Below are positions 62,720 through 64,000 of a stretch of DNA of 64,000 bases, piece by piece. Both the position numbers and the translations under genes were made by a program. The notes under the pieces were generated by a model. It was not told where the DNA came from, searched no databases, and saw nothing but the letters and a program-made list of their open reading frames with translations. How positions within the stretch are numbered: the first letter of the stretch is position 1; each line of letters begins with the position of its first letter. This DNA is from Escarpia spicata (taxonomy: Eukaryota > Annelida > Polychaeta > Sabellida > Siboglinidae), in contig OZ023208.1 of NCBI GenBank assembly GCA_963995525.1, positions 26,272,127 to 26,336,126 on the forward strand, written 5' to 3'.

Positions 62720-63290
62720 ATCACAAAGCCACTCCGCGGAGTGGGGTGGTGCTGGAGCGTGGATATCGGTGTCGCCGCCTAGCGGTGACATGGGTATTTG
62801 TTTTGTGATGCTGATAGCTTAGAGTGGCGCCGCCTATCAGGTTTTGTTGGGTTAAGATTCGGAGGTTTAGCGAAGTGGGTCCGAGGGATTTGAATGTGGT
62901 TGTTGAAGTCACCGCCTAGCGGTGGTGTGGTATTTATTGGTCTTGGCTGACGCTTATGGTGGCTCCGCCTATCGGCGTTGGTCGGTTGAGATCCCGACGG
63001 CGTTTCGCGAAGAGTCCGAGCAGTTTCATTGTTGGAAACGAGGCTAAAAAGAGGTGTTATGGTAAGGTGCGATGAATCAGTGGTTTAGGAATTCGACAAG
63101 TCGACGAGGTGGTGTATATGGGAACTGAAATAGGTAAAGGGCGGTGTTATAGGGTAACCCGTATGTGTTTTGATAGACGTGGGAAAATATTGGTGTGGGG
63201 TGTCGCCGCCTAACGGTGTAGTGGGTGTTTGTTTGTGAGGCTCAGGCTTTGGAATGGCGTCGCCTATTGGGGTCAGCACACTGCTGGTTT
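62720..63290. repeat. Repeat cluster built on the palindrome CCGCCTAGCGG
   Basis: gtcgccgcctagcggtgaca (about 62771), gtcaccgcctagcggtggtg (about 62910) and gtcgccgcctaacggtgtag (about 63203) are each followed by a tgggtatttg/tggtatttat-type stretch and then by tggc(g)ccgcctatc(a/g)g. The unit is about 140-150 bp, with one degenerate unit between. Local GC is far above the surroundings. Confidence 0.75.
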
Positions 63291-64000
63291 TCCCATAGGC
63301 GACCATGTTAACATTTTGTCTGATTATAAGTAAACGTGACCTACAAAATGTCTTAAACTTCTCACCTGCTGTTATAATCAACTTATTGACATGCGGATTG
63401 ATTATAAAAAAAATTGCATACTTCTACCTCTCGTAAAATGCCTGTATGTGTGACACCCGTCAATATTTACAAATGCAGGCAAGCATTACTCCGCAAACAG
63501 GTCACACAGGCAAATTCCTACCAAATATACTTCCGCTTATTCAAATCATCTAGAAATCTACCATTTTACAGTCAACACCTTCTGAAATTACACATGAAAA
63601 TCTCCTTACTCGAATGCACTTATGTCACAGCATGTAAATTTTGTTTAAAAAATCAATTCTCAAAAATACACTGCAGTTTTCTTCAGGAAGTCTAACTAGA
63701 ACATAACCCCAAGTAGGCAAGGCAATTTTGGAGAAATATGTTGAAACTAACACATTTCATAGGCTCTCCTATCTCATATCTCATACACTGTGTGATATTT
63801 TTTGTAATTCATCCAAGTGTTTGTTTTATACACATTTCAAAAGAGCCACCCTACTTGACAGAGCACCGTGTGAATAAGCATTTCACTGTCCGACAATTTC
63901 TAATCTGGCATATCTCTACACTGCACACTCATTCTCATGTGGTACGTTTGAACTCTTAACACAGTCTTCAAGAAAGTCCAATATGTGCTTTATAAGAATA
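63291..64000. other. Right edge of window, no recognised feature
   Basis: An ORF at 63414-63695 (+) has no recognisable motif. No repeat shared with the rest of the window was seen. Confidence 0.4.

Noticed and set aside
63414..63695. 93-codon ORF near the right edge
   Set aside because: No recognisable motif, no splice context and AT-rich chance length.

Overview
This is a window of animal nuclear DNA. It contains spliced genes with matching intron phases, APE-type LINEs, a Penelope-like element (PLE), TIR and hairpin elements, and very long (AC)n, (GT)n and (AT)n tracts. The mix of CR1/L2-like and RTE-like LINEs, a GIY-YIG PLE and an expanded DEG/ENaC family suggests a marine invertebrate. 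I cannot name the phylum from sequence alone. I see no bacterial genes, rRNA or CRISPR.

The backbone is a tandem array of one DEG/ENaC (ASIC-like) sodium-channel gene, all on the + strand. Copy A (about 2.94-4.84 kb), copy B (13.13-16.33 kb) and copy D (52.77-59.87 kb) are broken. Copy C (27.83-42.16 kb) appears complete. Ten exons join with matching splice phases into 2,853 nt, or 950 codons plus stop. Its key feature is a 1,579-nt exon that puts about 490 residues of unrecognised, sequon-rich extracellular sequence between the CxC..C motif region and the last palm strand before TM2. ASIC-type channels have only a short helical 'knuckle' there. The insert is present in all four copies, so it predates the duplications.

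Between the channel copies lies a duplicon (8.6-12.35, 23.1-31.9 and 45.05-53.2 kb) with a coiled-coil ORF of unknown identity, a tRNA-derived SINE-like repeat and an RTE-type LINE fragment. A second repeated block follows the last exon of A, B and C.

The array has been invaded repeatedly. There is a minus-strand LINE at 0.2-2.3 kb, a TIR element at 2.4-2.9 kb and an EN-RT LINE at 6.4-7.8 kb. A CR1/L2-type LINE with a 2A-like motif and a deleted catalytic DD lies in intron 2 of C (32.9-36.2 kb). Near 45.6-51.3 kb a LINE is interrupted by a 3.5-kb element with long inverted ends and a decayed gene of a widespread animal family of unknown function. A possible 1,545-bp solo LTR lies at 53.3-54.9 kb. 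A PLE with a 13-bp target-site duplication and a 296-bp palindrome lies at 55.16-57.98 kb. The right end (60-64 kb) holds low-copy tandem repeats and no recognisable gene.

All family assignments come from motif recognition by eye. No database search or alignment program was run.
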